From Luminiphilus syltensis NOR5-1B (GTDB lineage Bacteria; Pseudomonadota; Gammaproteobacteria; Pseudomonadales; Halieaceae): 64,000 nt of DNA. The stretch is from assembly GCF_000158175.1 (NCBI RefSeq), contig NZ_DS999411.1, positions 1,588,964-1,652,963 of the forward strand, in the 5' to 3' direction. A program made the translations under genes and the position numbers. Below the pieces are notes generated by a model. It saw nothing but the letters and a program-made list of their open reading frames with translations. It was not told the origin of the DNA and searched no databases. Position 1 is the first letter of the stretch. Each line of letters begins with the position of its first letter. This document shows positions 8,915-17,841 of this stretch, in pieces.

Positions 8915-10741
8915 TCAATGATGGTTCAAATTCGCCGCCACGTCGCGCATCGCGGGCCAGGCCTCAAGGCCCGCAGCGAAGCCATCGGCCATGTCTCGGA
9001 ATTCGTTAATCACTTCGGCGTTGGTGGTGCCCTCAGGGAGCTCGTCGAGTTCGCTGGGGTAGTGTTCCCGCGCCAGGGCCGCCTCAACTTCGCCCTTTGC
9101 GCGATCAAGGTATTGATGCCAGTTCTGTGAAGATACATCGGTGGATCTTTTCTGTTGACTCGCTATCTGACCCAGTTGCTGGCCGAGGGCTTCGGCGACG
9201 GATTTCTTATAATCCACGATCAGATCGTCGTCCGACCGACCCGCGATGCGTCGCAAATCCCAGGCAATAGTTCTTAGTCGGATCTCTGGATTGGCGCTGT
9301 CGTGGTAGTCCAGCTGATCAATAAGATACCCCGCGTAACTGCCAATGCCGCCTTTGGCGGCGATAGGGTCACGCAGGGAGGTCTTGCGCTTCTCCAGGGG
9401 CAGGTGTGGTACACACCAGTCATATTCAACTGCGGCGCCGTCGTGGTGCATGGTCTCTACCATCGCCCCGAACAGCAGGTCCTCACCCCGAAAGACGGGG
9501 AAGTAGGGCGGTAGCAGTACCGAGTTATCGATTCCGGTCATTTGCGACATGGTGGCCAATTTGAGCACCCCAGGCCGTGTGTTACCCAGCCACATGCGCC
9601 GGTCCGCCAGTGTCTCCGCGATGCCCTTGGGGGCTGCCAGGAGGCGATCCAGCGAATCCGGATCAATTCCCAAGACCGAATGCGAATTGGCAGTCCCCGG
9701 ATCACCCCAGGAGCCGCACTGGGTGATCAGCACCTTCCCCTCGGGTTTTAAGACGCTGACCAACATGGCGTTGGTATCGGCCAGGACGTCGGGGTTCAGC
9801 GGACCCTGATTTAACTGATTTATGGCGTATCCCAGCGGCTGGCCGAGCAACGAGGCATGACCCGAGAGGGCGTCAAAGTCGGTGGGCTGGCGCAGTTGCA
9901 TCATTATTTCATCGCTGGGGAAATACGCCGCCTGACGGGTGCCAGCACCGAAAGCAACTCCAGTTTCCTCAATAACGGGCTTTAATCCCTGGCAGAGTAT
10001 GTCGTCGTCGAGAACAATGGCCCGATAGCCGACACTGTACAAGAGCGCCAGGGTGCGACTGCGACCGTAGGAGGCGTATCGGGGCCACTGCTCCGCATCG
10101 ATAAGAAATCGGATTCCGGCTTCGTGCTCGGGTAGGGCTCCAATCAGGCCTTGCAGCAATGCCTGTTGCTGCTGGGGGCCAATGTATTGCATGGTTTTGG
10201 CCGCACGGATGCTGAAGCTCTCCACCAATGCCGCATTTTTCGCCTGGTTTTCCGGATTGCGGGAGTCGTCGATGAGATAGAAACCCTCGTGACTGGCCAG
10301 TGTTCCGACCTCAAGCATCGACTCCAGCAAACGCTCTACCGCTGCCGGACGATCGCAGGTAATAATGAATACGCGAGTGGGTGCAACCTCCTGCTTTTCC
10401 ACTGGCTTGAGTCTGGCCGCAATTTCGGAGGCCCGCATCAGTAGACCACTTTTATCGAGGGTGGTGAGTGCCGCTTTTGCAGCTTCACTATTACCCTTGA
10501 GTTCTGGTCGGGTTCTGGCGAGGTCCACCGCGTGTTCATCGATGGTTTTGAAGCGGGAGCAATAGGTCAGCGCCTCGACGACATGGGGCGCAATGATCCC
10601 CTGTTTACCATTGAGGCGATTGATGACCAGGCACATATCGCTATTGATTCGCACCAGCTCGCAATCGGTGAAGGCGAACCGCTCGACGGGCGCTGAGGTC
10701 CCGGGCTCAGTCACCGAAAAAGAGTAGCTTATGTCGGTCAT
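8915..10741 (-). CDS. Glycosyltransferase-like protein with N-terminal PqqD/RRE-like domain
   Basis: A 608-residue protein, not assigned to a named family. Residues about 25-103 have the pattern of the PqqD fold: CLVINRLNG, then a helix ending ALTYCSRFKTIDE, and a final LTTLDKSGLLM. PqqD-like domains act as RiPP recognition elements in peptide-modifying enzymes. From about residue 120 a GT-A-like domain follows: TRVFIITCDRPAAVERLL (strand 1 and helix), FYLIDDSRN, SRTLALLYSVGYRAIVLDDD with a DDD metal motif at 245-247, and a late FRGEDLLFG (Glu420, Asp421) resembling the GT2 ED motif. The start overlaps the pdxA stop by 4 nt, implying coupling. No precursor peptide gene was seen nearby. Substrate unknown. 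Confidence 0.6.
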   Translation of the reverse strand: MTDISYSFSVTEPGTSAPVERFAFTDCELVRINSDMCLVINRLNGKQGIIAPHVVEALTYCSRFKTIDEHAVDLARTRPELKGNSEAAKAALTTLDKSGLLMRASEIAARLKPVEKQEVAPTRVFIITCDRPAAVERLLESMLEVGTLASHEGFYLIDDSRNPENQAKNAALVESFSIRAAKTMQYIGPQQQQALLQGLIGALPEHEAGIRFLIDAEQWPRYASYGRSRTLALLYSVGYRAIVLDDDILCQGLKPVIEETGVAFGAGTRQAAYFPSDEIMMQLRQPTDFDALSGHASLLGQPLGYAINQLNQGPLNPDVLADTNAMLVSVLKPEGKVLITQCGSWGDPGTANSHSVLGIDPDSLDRLLAAPKGIAETLADRRMWLGNTRPGVLKLATMSQMTGIDNSVLLPPYFPVFRGEDLLFGAMVETMHHDGAAVEYDWCVPHLPLEKRKTSLRDPIAAKGGIGSYAGYLIDQLDYHDSANPEIRLRTIAWDLRRIAGRSDDDLIVDYKKSVAEALGQQLGQIASQQKRSTDVSSQNWHQYLDRAKGEVEAALAREHYPSELDELPEGTTNAEVINEFRDMADGFAAGLEAWPAMRDVAANLNHH

Positions 10742-11727
10742 TGCATAGTCCTGAGTGTGCTGTCGATGGCCAAAGAAAGTGCTGCTTCAAGGCTGCTTGC
10801 GCTGGCGTTGCCTGTGCCTGCGAGGGAAAGCGCTGTGCCGTGATCCACTGAGGTGCGAAGTATGGGTAGCCCCAGCGTAATATTGACGGCGTCGCCAAAT
10901 CCCGCGTACTTGAGAACCGGTAAGCCCTGATCGTGATACATGGCCAGATAAGCATCGGTATTTTCGCGAACCTCTGGATTGAATGCGGTGTCGGCAGGCA
11001 GAGGCCCCACCAGCGCGAGTCCTTTGGCTTTTAACAGCTCAAGGGCCGGGGTAATCACCTCAATTTCCTCATGACCCAGGTGCCCTCCCTCGCCAGCGTG
11101 GGGGTTGAGGCCGAGCACCGTTATCCGGGGATCCTCGATGCCGAATTTAGCCTGTAAATCCTGATGCAGAATCGTGATGATACGCTCGAGACGTTCTTTG
11201 GTGATGGCGCGAGGAACCTCTGACAGGGGTAGGTGGGTGGTTGCCAGCGCTACCCGGAGATCGCCCGCGGTTAACATCATGACGACCTGTTCGGTGTCGG
11301 TTGCATCCGCAAGAAATTCGGTATGGCCACTGAAGGCGAAGCCGGCGTCGTTAATCACCGATTTTTGCACAGGCGCAGTGACCATTCCCTGGCACTCCCC
11401 GACGCGACACAGTTCTACGGCATAGTCGAGAGTGGCGAGGACGTGGCCAGCGTTATCCGGATTTAAACAGCCGGGGATTACTGGTGAGTGCAGCGGAATA
11501 TGCACCAGTGGAAGCTCGCCCGCCACATGAGCTCGGGGACTGTCGGTGCTGGTGTAATCGGTCAGCGTTATATCAAGCCCCAACTGGCGCGCTCGCGCCC
11601 CCAGCATGTCGCGATCGGAGACACAAATAAGGTGTGCAGGCCACGTTTTTGCGGCGACGGCCAGAACGATATCAGGACCTATCCCGGCGGGTTCACCGCA
11701 GGTGAGAATTATTTTGGGCGTGGTCAC
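10738..11727 (-). CDS. pdxA: 4-hydroxythreonine-4-phosphate dehydrogenase
   Basis: Pyridoxal 5'-phosphate synthesis (DXP-dependent route): NAD-dependent oxidation of 4-phosphohydroxy-L-threonine. The 329-residue protein begins ILTCGEPAGIGPDI and has the metal and substrate motifs SGHTEFLAD, GLNPHAGEGGHLG, GPLPADTAF and MYHDQGLPVLKY. It overlaps the surA stop by 4 nt. The surA-pdxA pairing is conserved across gammaproteobacteria. Confidence 0.97.
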   Translation of the reverse strand: MTTPKIILTCGEPAGIGPDIVLAVAAKTWPAHLICVSDRDMLGARARQLGLDITLTDYTSTDSPRAHVAGELPLVHIPLHSPVIPGCLNPDNAGHVLATLDYAVELCRVGECQGMVTAPVQKSVINDAGFAFSGHTEFLADATDTEQVVMMLTAGDLRVALATTHLPLSEVPRAITKERLERIITILHQDLQAKFGIEDPRITVLGLNPHAGEGGHLGHEEIEVITPALELLKAKGLALVGPLPADTAFNPEVRENTDAYLAMYHDQGLPVLKYAGFGDAVNITLGLPILRTSVDHGTALSLAGTGNASASSLEAALSLAIDSTLRTMQ

Positions 11728-13031
11728 TTGATGTCAACAAAGGCCTCGGTACGGATCTTGCGCAACCAGGCATCCAGCTCCTCCTGATACTTGGCATCGT
11801 GGAGATAGTTTGCCACCTGATTACGGCGCATTTCATCAGACACATCCTTGTCGCGCCGCCCCGTGACCTCAAGTACATGCCAACCGAATTGTGACCGCAC
11901 CGGCGGGGCAATGTCGTCGACTTCTGTTTCGGCCATGGCCTGTTCAAATTCGGGTACCATTTGTCCTGCGCTGGTCCACCCCAGATCGCCCCCTTCCTGA
12001 GCAGATCCGATGTCTTCCGAATACTCTTTCGCCAGCTCGGCGAAATCTGCCCCATCCAACAGACGCTGGCGCAAGTCTGCGGCCAGTTGCTCCGTTTCGG
12101 CTTCTGTGCGCACCTCGCTGGGCTTTACAAGAATATGGCGCACCTTGGTCTGCGCGATGACGCGTTCGCGCCCGCGAACATCGGCGACGTGCACCAGGTG
12201 GAATCCACTGCCGCTCTCTACCTTGCCAGTTTCGCCCCGATCCAGCGTGGGTACGATGGCGGTAAACATACTGGGAATATCACTGAGTTTTCTCCAGCCG
12301 AGATCACCGCCCTGAAACGCATAGGGCTGGGTTACCGAGACTGCGCTTTCAAACGCCTGCCCGTCGAGAATCGCTGAGAGCGCGCTATCGACAAAGGCCT
12401 CTTTACTGGCGCGTTCGGCCTCTGAGTCGGTTGAATTAACGGGGATGAGTGCCTGGAAAACCCGGTACTGGGGTTCGGTCAGTTCCTGACCGGCTTCGGT
12501 TTCAAGGTAGTTGTCAATTTCCGCATCCGAAATATTGATATTCCGGCTGACGTTGCCCTGCTGGACCCGCTGGATGGTCATTTCCTTGCGGACTGATTCG
12601 CGCATTTCGGCATAACTGCGCCCCTCGGCTTCGAGTGCCCCCCTGAATTGCGCCAGTGTAAGGCCGTTGTTCGATGCGACCCGACGCAAGGCTTCGTCGA
12701 GCTGGGTATCGGGTATGCGTATGCCATAGCGCTCCCCCATTTGGAGTTGAATACTTTCAAGAATTAGCCGGTCGAGGGTTTCCCGGACGAGTATGTCCTC
12801 AGCCGGCATCTCGGCGCCCTGGCGTTCGATATTGACCTTCAGGGTATCGAGTCGTTCGCGTAGTTCACTCGCCAGGATAATGTCGTCATCGACAATGGCG
12901 ACGATCTGCTCGAGGATTTGAACCTGGTCTCCTGCCTGCGCGTGGGCGGTGATGGCATTGAGGAACATCCCGCTGGTAAGCACGGTGGTTATCAATGCGC
13001 GTGAAAGAAAAGTAATATTAGTAGCGGTCAT
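11724..13031 (-). CDS. surA: Periplasmic chaperone and peptidyl-prolyl isomerase SurA
   Basis: Escorts outer-membrane beta-barrels, including LptD, across the periplasm. The 435-residue protein has a signal peptide (hydrophobic stretch, AHAQA cleavage region near residue 32). An N-terminal chaperone domain follows (VDDDIILASELRERLD), then two parvulin domains: the first around residues 175-280, the second around 290-390 with VRHILVKPSE and FAELAKEYSED...GGDLGW. The start lies 14 nt inside the end of lptD. Confidence 0.96.
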   Translation of the reverse strand: MTATNITFLSRALITTVLTSGMFLNAITAHAQAGDQVQILEQIVAIVDDDIILASELRERLDTLKVNIERQGAEMPAEDILVRETLDRLILESIQLQMGERYGIRIPDTQLDEALRRVASNNGLTLAQFRGALEAEGRSYAEMRESVRKEMTIQRVQQGNVSRNINISDAEIDNYLETEAGQELTEPQYRVFQALIPVNSTDSEAERASKEAFVDSALSAILDGQAFESAVSVTQPYAFQGGDLGWRKLSDIPSMFTAIVPTLDRGETGKVESGSGFHLVHVADVRGRERVIAQTKVRHILVKPSEVRTEAETEQLAADLRQRLLDGADFAELAKEYSEDIGSAQEGGDLGWTSAGQMVPEFEQAMAETEVDDIAPPVRSQFGWHVLEVTGRRDKDVSDEMRRNQVANYLHDAKYQEELDAWLRKIRTEAFVDIK

Positions 13032-15402
13032 TAAAGCCTCGGATCATGTCTCGGAGCAGGTTGTCTACACGGCCACCGAATCCGCCCATGCCCTTCAGTA
13101 CGATCTGGAACTGGAACGCATGTTCGCGCTCGAGATCGGGGTCGGAGAAGTCAGGGAATCGAGAGGTCGTGTCGATGTAGCGCATATAAAGCATTCGCAC
13201 ACGCCAACAGCAGTCATCGTACTCGACTCCAAACATATCTTCCACGCTGACTGCACCCTCCAGCGAGTACTCGAGTGCGCCGAAAATACTCCAGTTTTCA
13301 TCGATAGGGTAGTAGCCGGAGAAATTAGCTTGCTCGTTGATGGGGCGCGTTGGTGACAGGGGCTCTCTGCGTGTGTAGCCCACATTAAACACCGAGCCGT
13401 TGCTGGGTGTGTGGCTGACCTGAAGGTTAGCGGCTTCAAAACTGGTTTCATAGGGGTCGTAGAGCAGGCTTGACCGGACCTTCCAGGTCTCGGTGGGTAG
13501 CCAATTAAATTCTGCGGCAAGGGACGAATTGCTTTGTGTCTGCGGTGGGCTTGAGGCGCTCAGGCGAACTTCCCGGTCACGGAAATAAAAGATTTGCCCG
13601 ACGCTGGCGCTCATTCTCTCGAGCCCATCAACGTCAGAGAAAAATCGGGTCGTCACACCGACGGAAACCTGATCGGCGTCATCGAGACGGTCATTACCCG
13701 AGAAGCGGGTATCTCGATAAAGTTGGTTGTAACTGAACGTCAGTTCGGCACTGTCGAAGTCGGGTTGATCCCGCTGCTCGGCCTTTTGGCTGTACAGATA
13801 ATAGATACGCGGCTCCAGCGTTTGGGTCAGCGGCTCACCACCAATGGTGGTTTGCCGCTCAAAAAACAGACCACCATCGACACTGGCCACTGTCGAACCC
13901 GCATTGGGGCGATTATCGCGCGCAGCGCTGGTGTTTTCGAGGTCATAACTGACCTGGCGCCGTTTCAGCGTCGGCCTCAGGAACCCAAATTCCCAGGCCA
14001 TGGGGTAGCGAATCCCCGCTTCAGCATAAAGCCTATGACCCAGGACCCGGTTGTCATTGCGATCAAAATTGGAATACTGCATTTCGGCAATGGGCTCAAA
14101 TCCACGCCAGGCCGCGTTACCTCTGTATTGAGCCGTAATCTGGGGCAGTTTCTTATAGCCTTCACGAATATCGTCGGCGAGGGTTTGAAATTGCTGGGCC
14201 TGAACATTTACGGTCCAGTCTTTCCCCAGATAATCGACTTGGCCGAGCTGGATCAGCGCCGTTTCGCGCTGGGCACTGAGGGTCTGGTTATCGAGGTCTT
14301 TGAAGTAGCTGGTATCTGACACCCGCGCGAAATCAATTTCTGTGCGCCACACCTGGTTGAAAGTGCCCCGCTGCTGGACACCAACCAGCCATCGCTCGCC
14401 ATTGCTGCTATCGATTTCCTGACGATATTTCTCGTCATCATCAAGGTAGGCCAAATTGACGTCCCAGCGGCCTACGTCCCCGCTCAGCCAGCGTCCATTG
14501 ACCTGCTGTAACAGACCGCGCTCGGCGATGTATCGCGGTGCCAGTGTGGCGTCGTAATTAGGCGCCAGATTTAGGTACACCGGCGCGGTAATGTCGAGTC
14601 CACCTCGGGTATCAGAGCCAATATCGGGAAACAGCAGGCCTGTTTTACGGCGTCGATCGAGTGGAAATTGTATCCAGGGCGTATAGAAGACAGGTACTCC
14701 TGCAATCGATAACTTGGCTCCCCGCGCGGTCCCGGTGCCCGAACCGGGATCGAGTGCCAACTCCCTGGACGTCAGGACCCAGGTGGGATCGCCGGGTGCG
14801 CAATAGGTAACCTGGCCTTCTGTGATTTCGATCATGCCACTGGCAAGTCGAGTCAGGCTTCCCGCAGCGCCACTGATGTGCTGTTCATGGAGAGCGAAGC
14901 GCGCATTTTCGATATGAGTTACTTCGGTATTGCCATCGTAGCTAACTCCCTCTCCGGTGAGGACCACGCCGGGTTCACGAACCACGACATTGCCTTCTGC
15001 GACAGCGGTTTTTAGTGTCCTATTAATGCGGACATTGTCAGCCTTTACTCGACGATAACCCTGCTTGACCGTGACGTTACCGCTGAAGATAACTTCGTCT
15101 TCGGTTACTTCGCTGTTGTCAGCGCTGGCTTTGAGCGCGTGTTGCGATGGGATCTGTGATCGGTCCGCCGCCCCTAACGGGTCAATGAAGTCACCACCGC
15201 ACTGTAAACACTGGAGATTCCGCTCGCTCTCAGGGATCAAATCCAGTGGCCGCCAGTCGAGAGCGGTTACCACTGATTCGGTAAGCTGGGGCTCATCCTG
15301 AGCATCATCGGCGCTCGTCGGAAGCGAACAGGCAGCGATCACGGAGGTCGCCACCATCAATGACGACATGCGGGAGAGTAGTTCGTTGGGTATCAAGGAC
15401 AA
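13018..15402 (-). CDS. lptD: LPS-assembly protein LptD
   Basis: Outer-membrane beta-barrel that, with the lipoprotein LptE, inserts lipopolysaccharide into the outer leaflet. The 794-residue protein has a signal sequence, an N-terminal Cys pair (CLQCGG, about residues 64-67), an OstA/jellyroll domain (VTKQGYR-type beta repeats, about residues 100-210) and a large C-terminal barrel. The barrel contains a second Cys pair (DDCCWRV). These Cys would form the interdomain disulfides needed for function. It starts 2 nt after the stop of the WecA-like gene and overlaps surA by 14 nt. Confidence 0.95.
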   Translation of the reverse strand: MSLIPNELLSRMSSLMVATSVIAACSLPTSADDAQDEPQLTESVVTALDWRPLDLIPESERNLQCLQCGGDFIDPLGAADRSQIPSQHALKASADNSEVTEDEVIFSGNVTVKQGYRRVKADNVRINRTLKTAVAEGNVVVREPGVVLTGEGVSYDGNTEVTHIENARFALHEQHISGAAGSLTRLASGMIEITEGQVTYCAPGDPTWVLTSRELALDPGSGTGTARGAKLSIAGVPVFYTPWIQFPLDRRRKTGLLFPDIGSDTRGGLDITAPVYLNLAPNYDATLAPRYIAERGLLQQVNGRWLSGDVGRWDVNLAYLDDDEKYRQEIDSSNGERWLVGVQQRGTFNQVWRTEIDFARVSDTSYFKDLDNQTLSAQRETALIQLGQVDYLGKDWTVNVQAQQFQTLADDIREGYKKLPQITAQYRGNAAWRGFEPIAEMQYSNFDRNDNRVLGHRLYAEAGIRYPMAWEFGFLRPTLKRRQVSYDLENTSAARDNRPNAGSTVASVDGGLFFERQTTIGGEPLTQTLEPRIYYLYSQKAEQRDQPDFDSAELTFSYNQLYRDTRFSGNDRLDDADQVSVGVTTRFFSDVDGLERMSASVGQIFYFRDREVRLSASSPPQTQSNSSLAAEFNWLPTETWKVRSSLLYDPYETSFEAANLQVSHTPSNGSVFNVGYTRREPLSPTRPINEQANFSGYYPIDENWSIFGALEYSLEGAVSVEDMFGVEYDDCCWRVRMLYMRYIDTTSRFPDFSDPDLEREHAFQFQIVLKGMGGFGGRVDNLLRDMIRGFNDRY

Positions 15403-15404
15403 TG

Positions 15405-16580
15405 CTACTTGTGCTTTTTTGACGAAACGGAAGACCTGCTCCAGTGCTTGATTTCGGCCTCTTCGTTAATCGGTATCGTATCCTGGAAGCTAACATTGAG
15501 CGCGTTGACCGATGTTTGTAGTCGTCGGGCGATTAGCCAGGACTGATTCGAGATGAAGGAATAAAAGACAAAGCAGCCTAGAAAGATGGCAAGTTGGTGG
15601 AACTCGCTCGCCTGGGCGCGGTGTAGCATGAGGCCCAGCATTTGCAAGGACAGGGCTATAAACAGAATGATGACTAACGAACGCCGGGGGCTGAAGCCAA
15701 GATCATTGAGCAGGTGGTGAATGTGAGTACGGTCAGCGCGCACCGGATTTTCGCCACGGATAACCCGTCGTAACGTAGTGTAGGTCATGTCAAAAAGCGG
15801 CAGCGCCACAACGAAAAGCGCCGTCACGGGATTGATCAATTTAACGCCGCCAATTTGCTGCGACGATGCCGCCAAAATCAAACAGACCATGATGAATCCC
15901 AGTAACTTGCTTCCTGCATCGCCGAGGAAGGTTTTGGGTACTATCGGCGTTAATTTCAGGTTGGAGACGAGGAATGCCAGCAAAGACGTGCCGACGAATA
16001 AACTAACAAAACCGGGTGCGGTACCGGTGAAAAGATAAAATGTCGCCATGGAAAAGAGCACCAGGCCGGCAAGCTCCCCGTCCATACCATCAAGCATGTT
16101 GAAGGCATTGATGACGCCGAAAATGGCAATCACTGTGAAAGGATAAGCCACTTCAGGTGCCAGACGGATAACCCCAGTGCCCAGCAAGTCACCCAGTGCG
16201 CCGACGCGCAGGTCCAGCCCTTCAATAATGATAATCGCCGCTGCCACCTCAGAGAGCACCCTGAGAAATACACCCAGATGAAATCGATCGTCGAGTGTCC
16301 CAGTGACCACCAGGACGGCGCCACCCAGCATAAAGACCCAAAGTGCATCATTACCATTAACGAGAATCATGGTCTCATTTTCGACCCCCCAGAGCACTGC
16401 GCCGACGCACAAGGACGTGAAAATGGCCAATCCACCGACCAGGGGGACTTCTCCACGATGTCGTTTACGACCATCAGGACGGTCAACAATACCAATTGAG
16501 GGCGCGACTCTGGCGAGTAGGTAGATTGCTGTGAGCGTAACGCAAAAGCTCGTAATGGTTTGAAGCAGCAATGGCGACAT
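15405..16580 (-). CDS. WecA/MraY-family undecaprenyl-phosphate sugar-1-phosphate transferase
   Basis: A 391-residue polytopic membrane enzyme that loads a sugar-1-phosphate on undecaprenyl phosphate to start a surface glycan. The catalytic motifs are present: GTLDDRFHLG, NAFNMLDGMDGELAG, KTFLGDAGSK and the cytoplasmic RTHIHHLL that marks the WecA-like branch. The substrate is most often UDP-GlcNAc in this branch, but it cannot be read from sequence. It is first in an apparent WecA-like-lptD-surA-pdxA-GT operon. The 187-nt divergent spacer to amgK must hold both promoters; no clear motif was picked out. Confidence 0.92.
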   Translation of the reverse strand: MSPLLLQTITSFCVTLTAIYLLARVAPSIGIVDRPDGRKRHRGEVPLVGGLAIFTSLCVGAVLWGVENETMILVNGNDALWVFMLGGAVLVVTGTLDDRFHLGVFLRVLSEVAAAIIIIEGLDLRVGALGDLLGTGVIRLAPEVAYPFTVIAIFGVINAFNMLDGMDGELAGLVLFSMATFYLFTGTAPGFVSLFVGTSLLAFLVSNLKLTPIVPKTFLGDAGSKLLGFIMVCLILAASSQQIGGVKLINPVTALFVVALPLFDMTYTTLRRVIRGENPVRADRTHIHHLLNDLGFSPRRSLVIILFIALSLQMLGLMLHRAQASEFHQLAIFLGCFVFYSFISNQSWLIARRLQTSVNALNVSFQDTIPINEEAEIKHWSRSSVSSKKHK

Positions 16581-16767
16581 GGGATGACTTGTTGAATCGG
16601 TAATGCCCCAGTTTAACCGCTAACGGGGGTTTCCGCTTGCGTAATTTGTGCCGCGATGGCGACGATGGGAAGCACAATAGGTACACTCACGCGGTGCGGT
16701 TTACTACCTCGCTATTGATCTGGGGCTCGATGGACCGCCGTTGTTTTTATTCTTACTGGACCGATAG

Positions 16768-17841
16768 ATGGCGAATAAAACGCTGAGGCAATGGGTCGCT
16801 GATTGGGTCGGTCTACCGATGGCTGATGTTCTCGTGGAAATAGTGGCGGGTGACGCGTCACCACGGCAGTATTATCGAGTCCATTTTCTAAGAAGACCGC
16901 CCGAGAATTGTATTCCGCCGCGCCACTTGACACTGATCGCGGTATCTTCACCCGCCTCCGAAAAAAATACTGAATTTCTTCAAGTACGTGATGCATTGGA
17001 CGCCGCTGGTATCCGTGTTCCCGGTTGTATCGCCAGTGACCTCAGTAACGGATATCTGCTGTTGGAAGATCTCGGCGATCAGACATTGCTGCCATTACTG
17101 TCTCTGGATACTGCAGAGGCTTACTACCAGCAGGCGGTCACGATGCTGGTCGGTATTGCAGCAATTGAAAAGGAATTGTTGCCTTTACTCCCGTATTCAC
17201 CCGCGTACCTGCAGAGAGAGCTGGATCTTTTTGTCGATTGGTTTTGCCAAAGGCTGCTGGGTCTGTCCGTGGATGAATCTTGCACAGTGGTCTTTGAGGC
17301 GTTGAGTCGAGTGCTTATCGATTCGGCCACAGCTCAGCCCCAGGTGGTTGTTCATCGAGATTTCCACAGTCGAAACCTGATGGTGTTGGCTGATGAAACG
17401 CTGGCCTGTATCGATTTTCAGGACGCGGTGCGTGGGCCTGTGACTTATGATCCGGTGTCCTTATTTAAAGACTGCTACATTGCCTGGCCCCGTGTTTATC
17501 AGCTGGGCTGGCTTGAGCGTTATCGTAAGAATCTCTTGCAGACGGGTGTTATCACCGGCGCTACTGCAGAAGATTTCATTGAGTGGTTTGATCTGATGGG
17601 TTTGCAGCGCCACCTCAAGGTTCTGGGGATTTTTGCCCGCCTCGATGCCCGCGATGGCAAGTCGGGTTATCTCGAAGACCTGCCGCTGGTTCTGCACTAT
17701 GTACAAGAGGTCTTGGCGTTGTATGCCCGGAGGGCGCCCGAGATTAATGCATTCCATGACTGGTTCATGGCGACGGTCATGCCCAGTGTGGTGGACCAGC
17801 CCTGGTTTAAAACCATGCCACCGGATGCGCCACCGCCATGA
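16768..17841 (+). CDS. amgK: Anomeric MurNAc/GlcNAc kinase AmgK
   Basis: Phosphorylates MurNAc and GlcNAc at the anomeric position in the Pseudomonas-type peptidoglycan recycling route that bypasses de novo UDP-MurNAc synthesis. The 357-residue protein is of the aminoglycoside phosphotransferase fold. It has a GDASPRQYYRV nucleotide loop, YLLLEDLGDQ hinge, Brenner motif VHRDFHSRNLM and the metal-binding CIDFQDAVRG. The stop overlaps murU by 4 nt, the conserved pairing. Confidence 0.93.
   Translation: MANKTLRQWVADWVGLPMADVLVEIVAGDASPRQYYRVHFLRRPPENCIPPRHLTLIAVSSPASEKNTEFLQVRDALDAAGIRVPGCIASDLSNGYLLLEDLGDQTLLPLLSLDTAEAYYQQAVTMLVGIAAIEKELLPLLPYSPAYLQRELDLFVDWFCQRLLGLSVDESCTVVFEALSRVLIDSATAQPQVVVHRDFHSRNLMVLADETLACIDFQDAVRGPVTYDPVSLFKDCYIAWPRVYQLGWLERYRKNLLQTGVITGATAEDFIEWFDLMGLQRHLKVLGIFARLDARDGKSGYLEDLPLVLHYVQEVLALYARRAPEINAFHDWFMATVMPSVVDQPWFKTMPPDAPPP

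Noticed and set aside
13594-14319. 241-codon open frame on the plus strand within lptD
   Set aside because: Antisense shadow of the lptD barrel, with no motif or Shine-Dalgarno.
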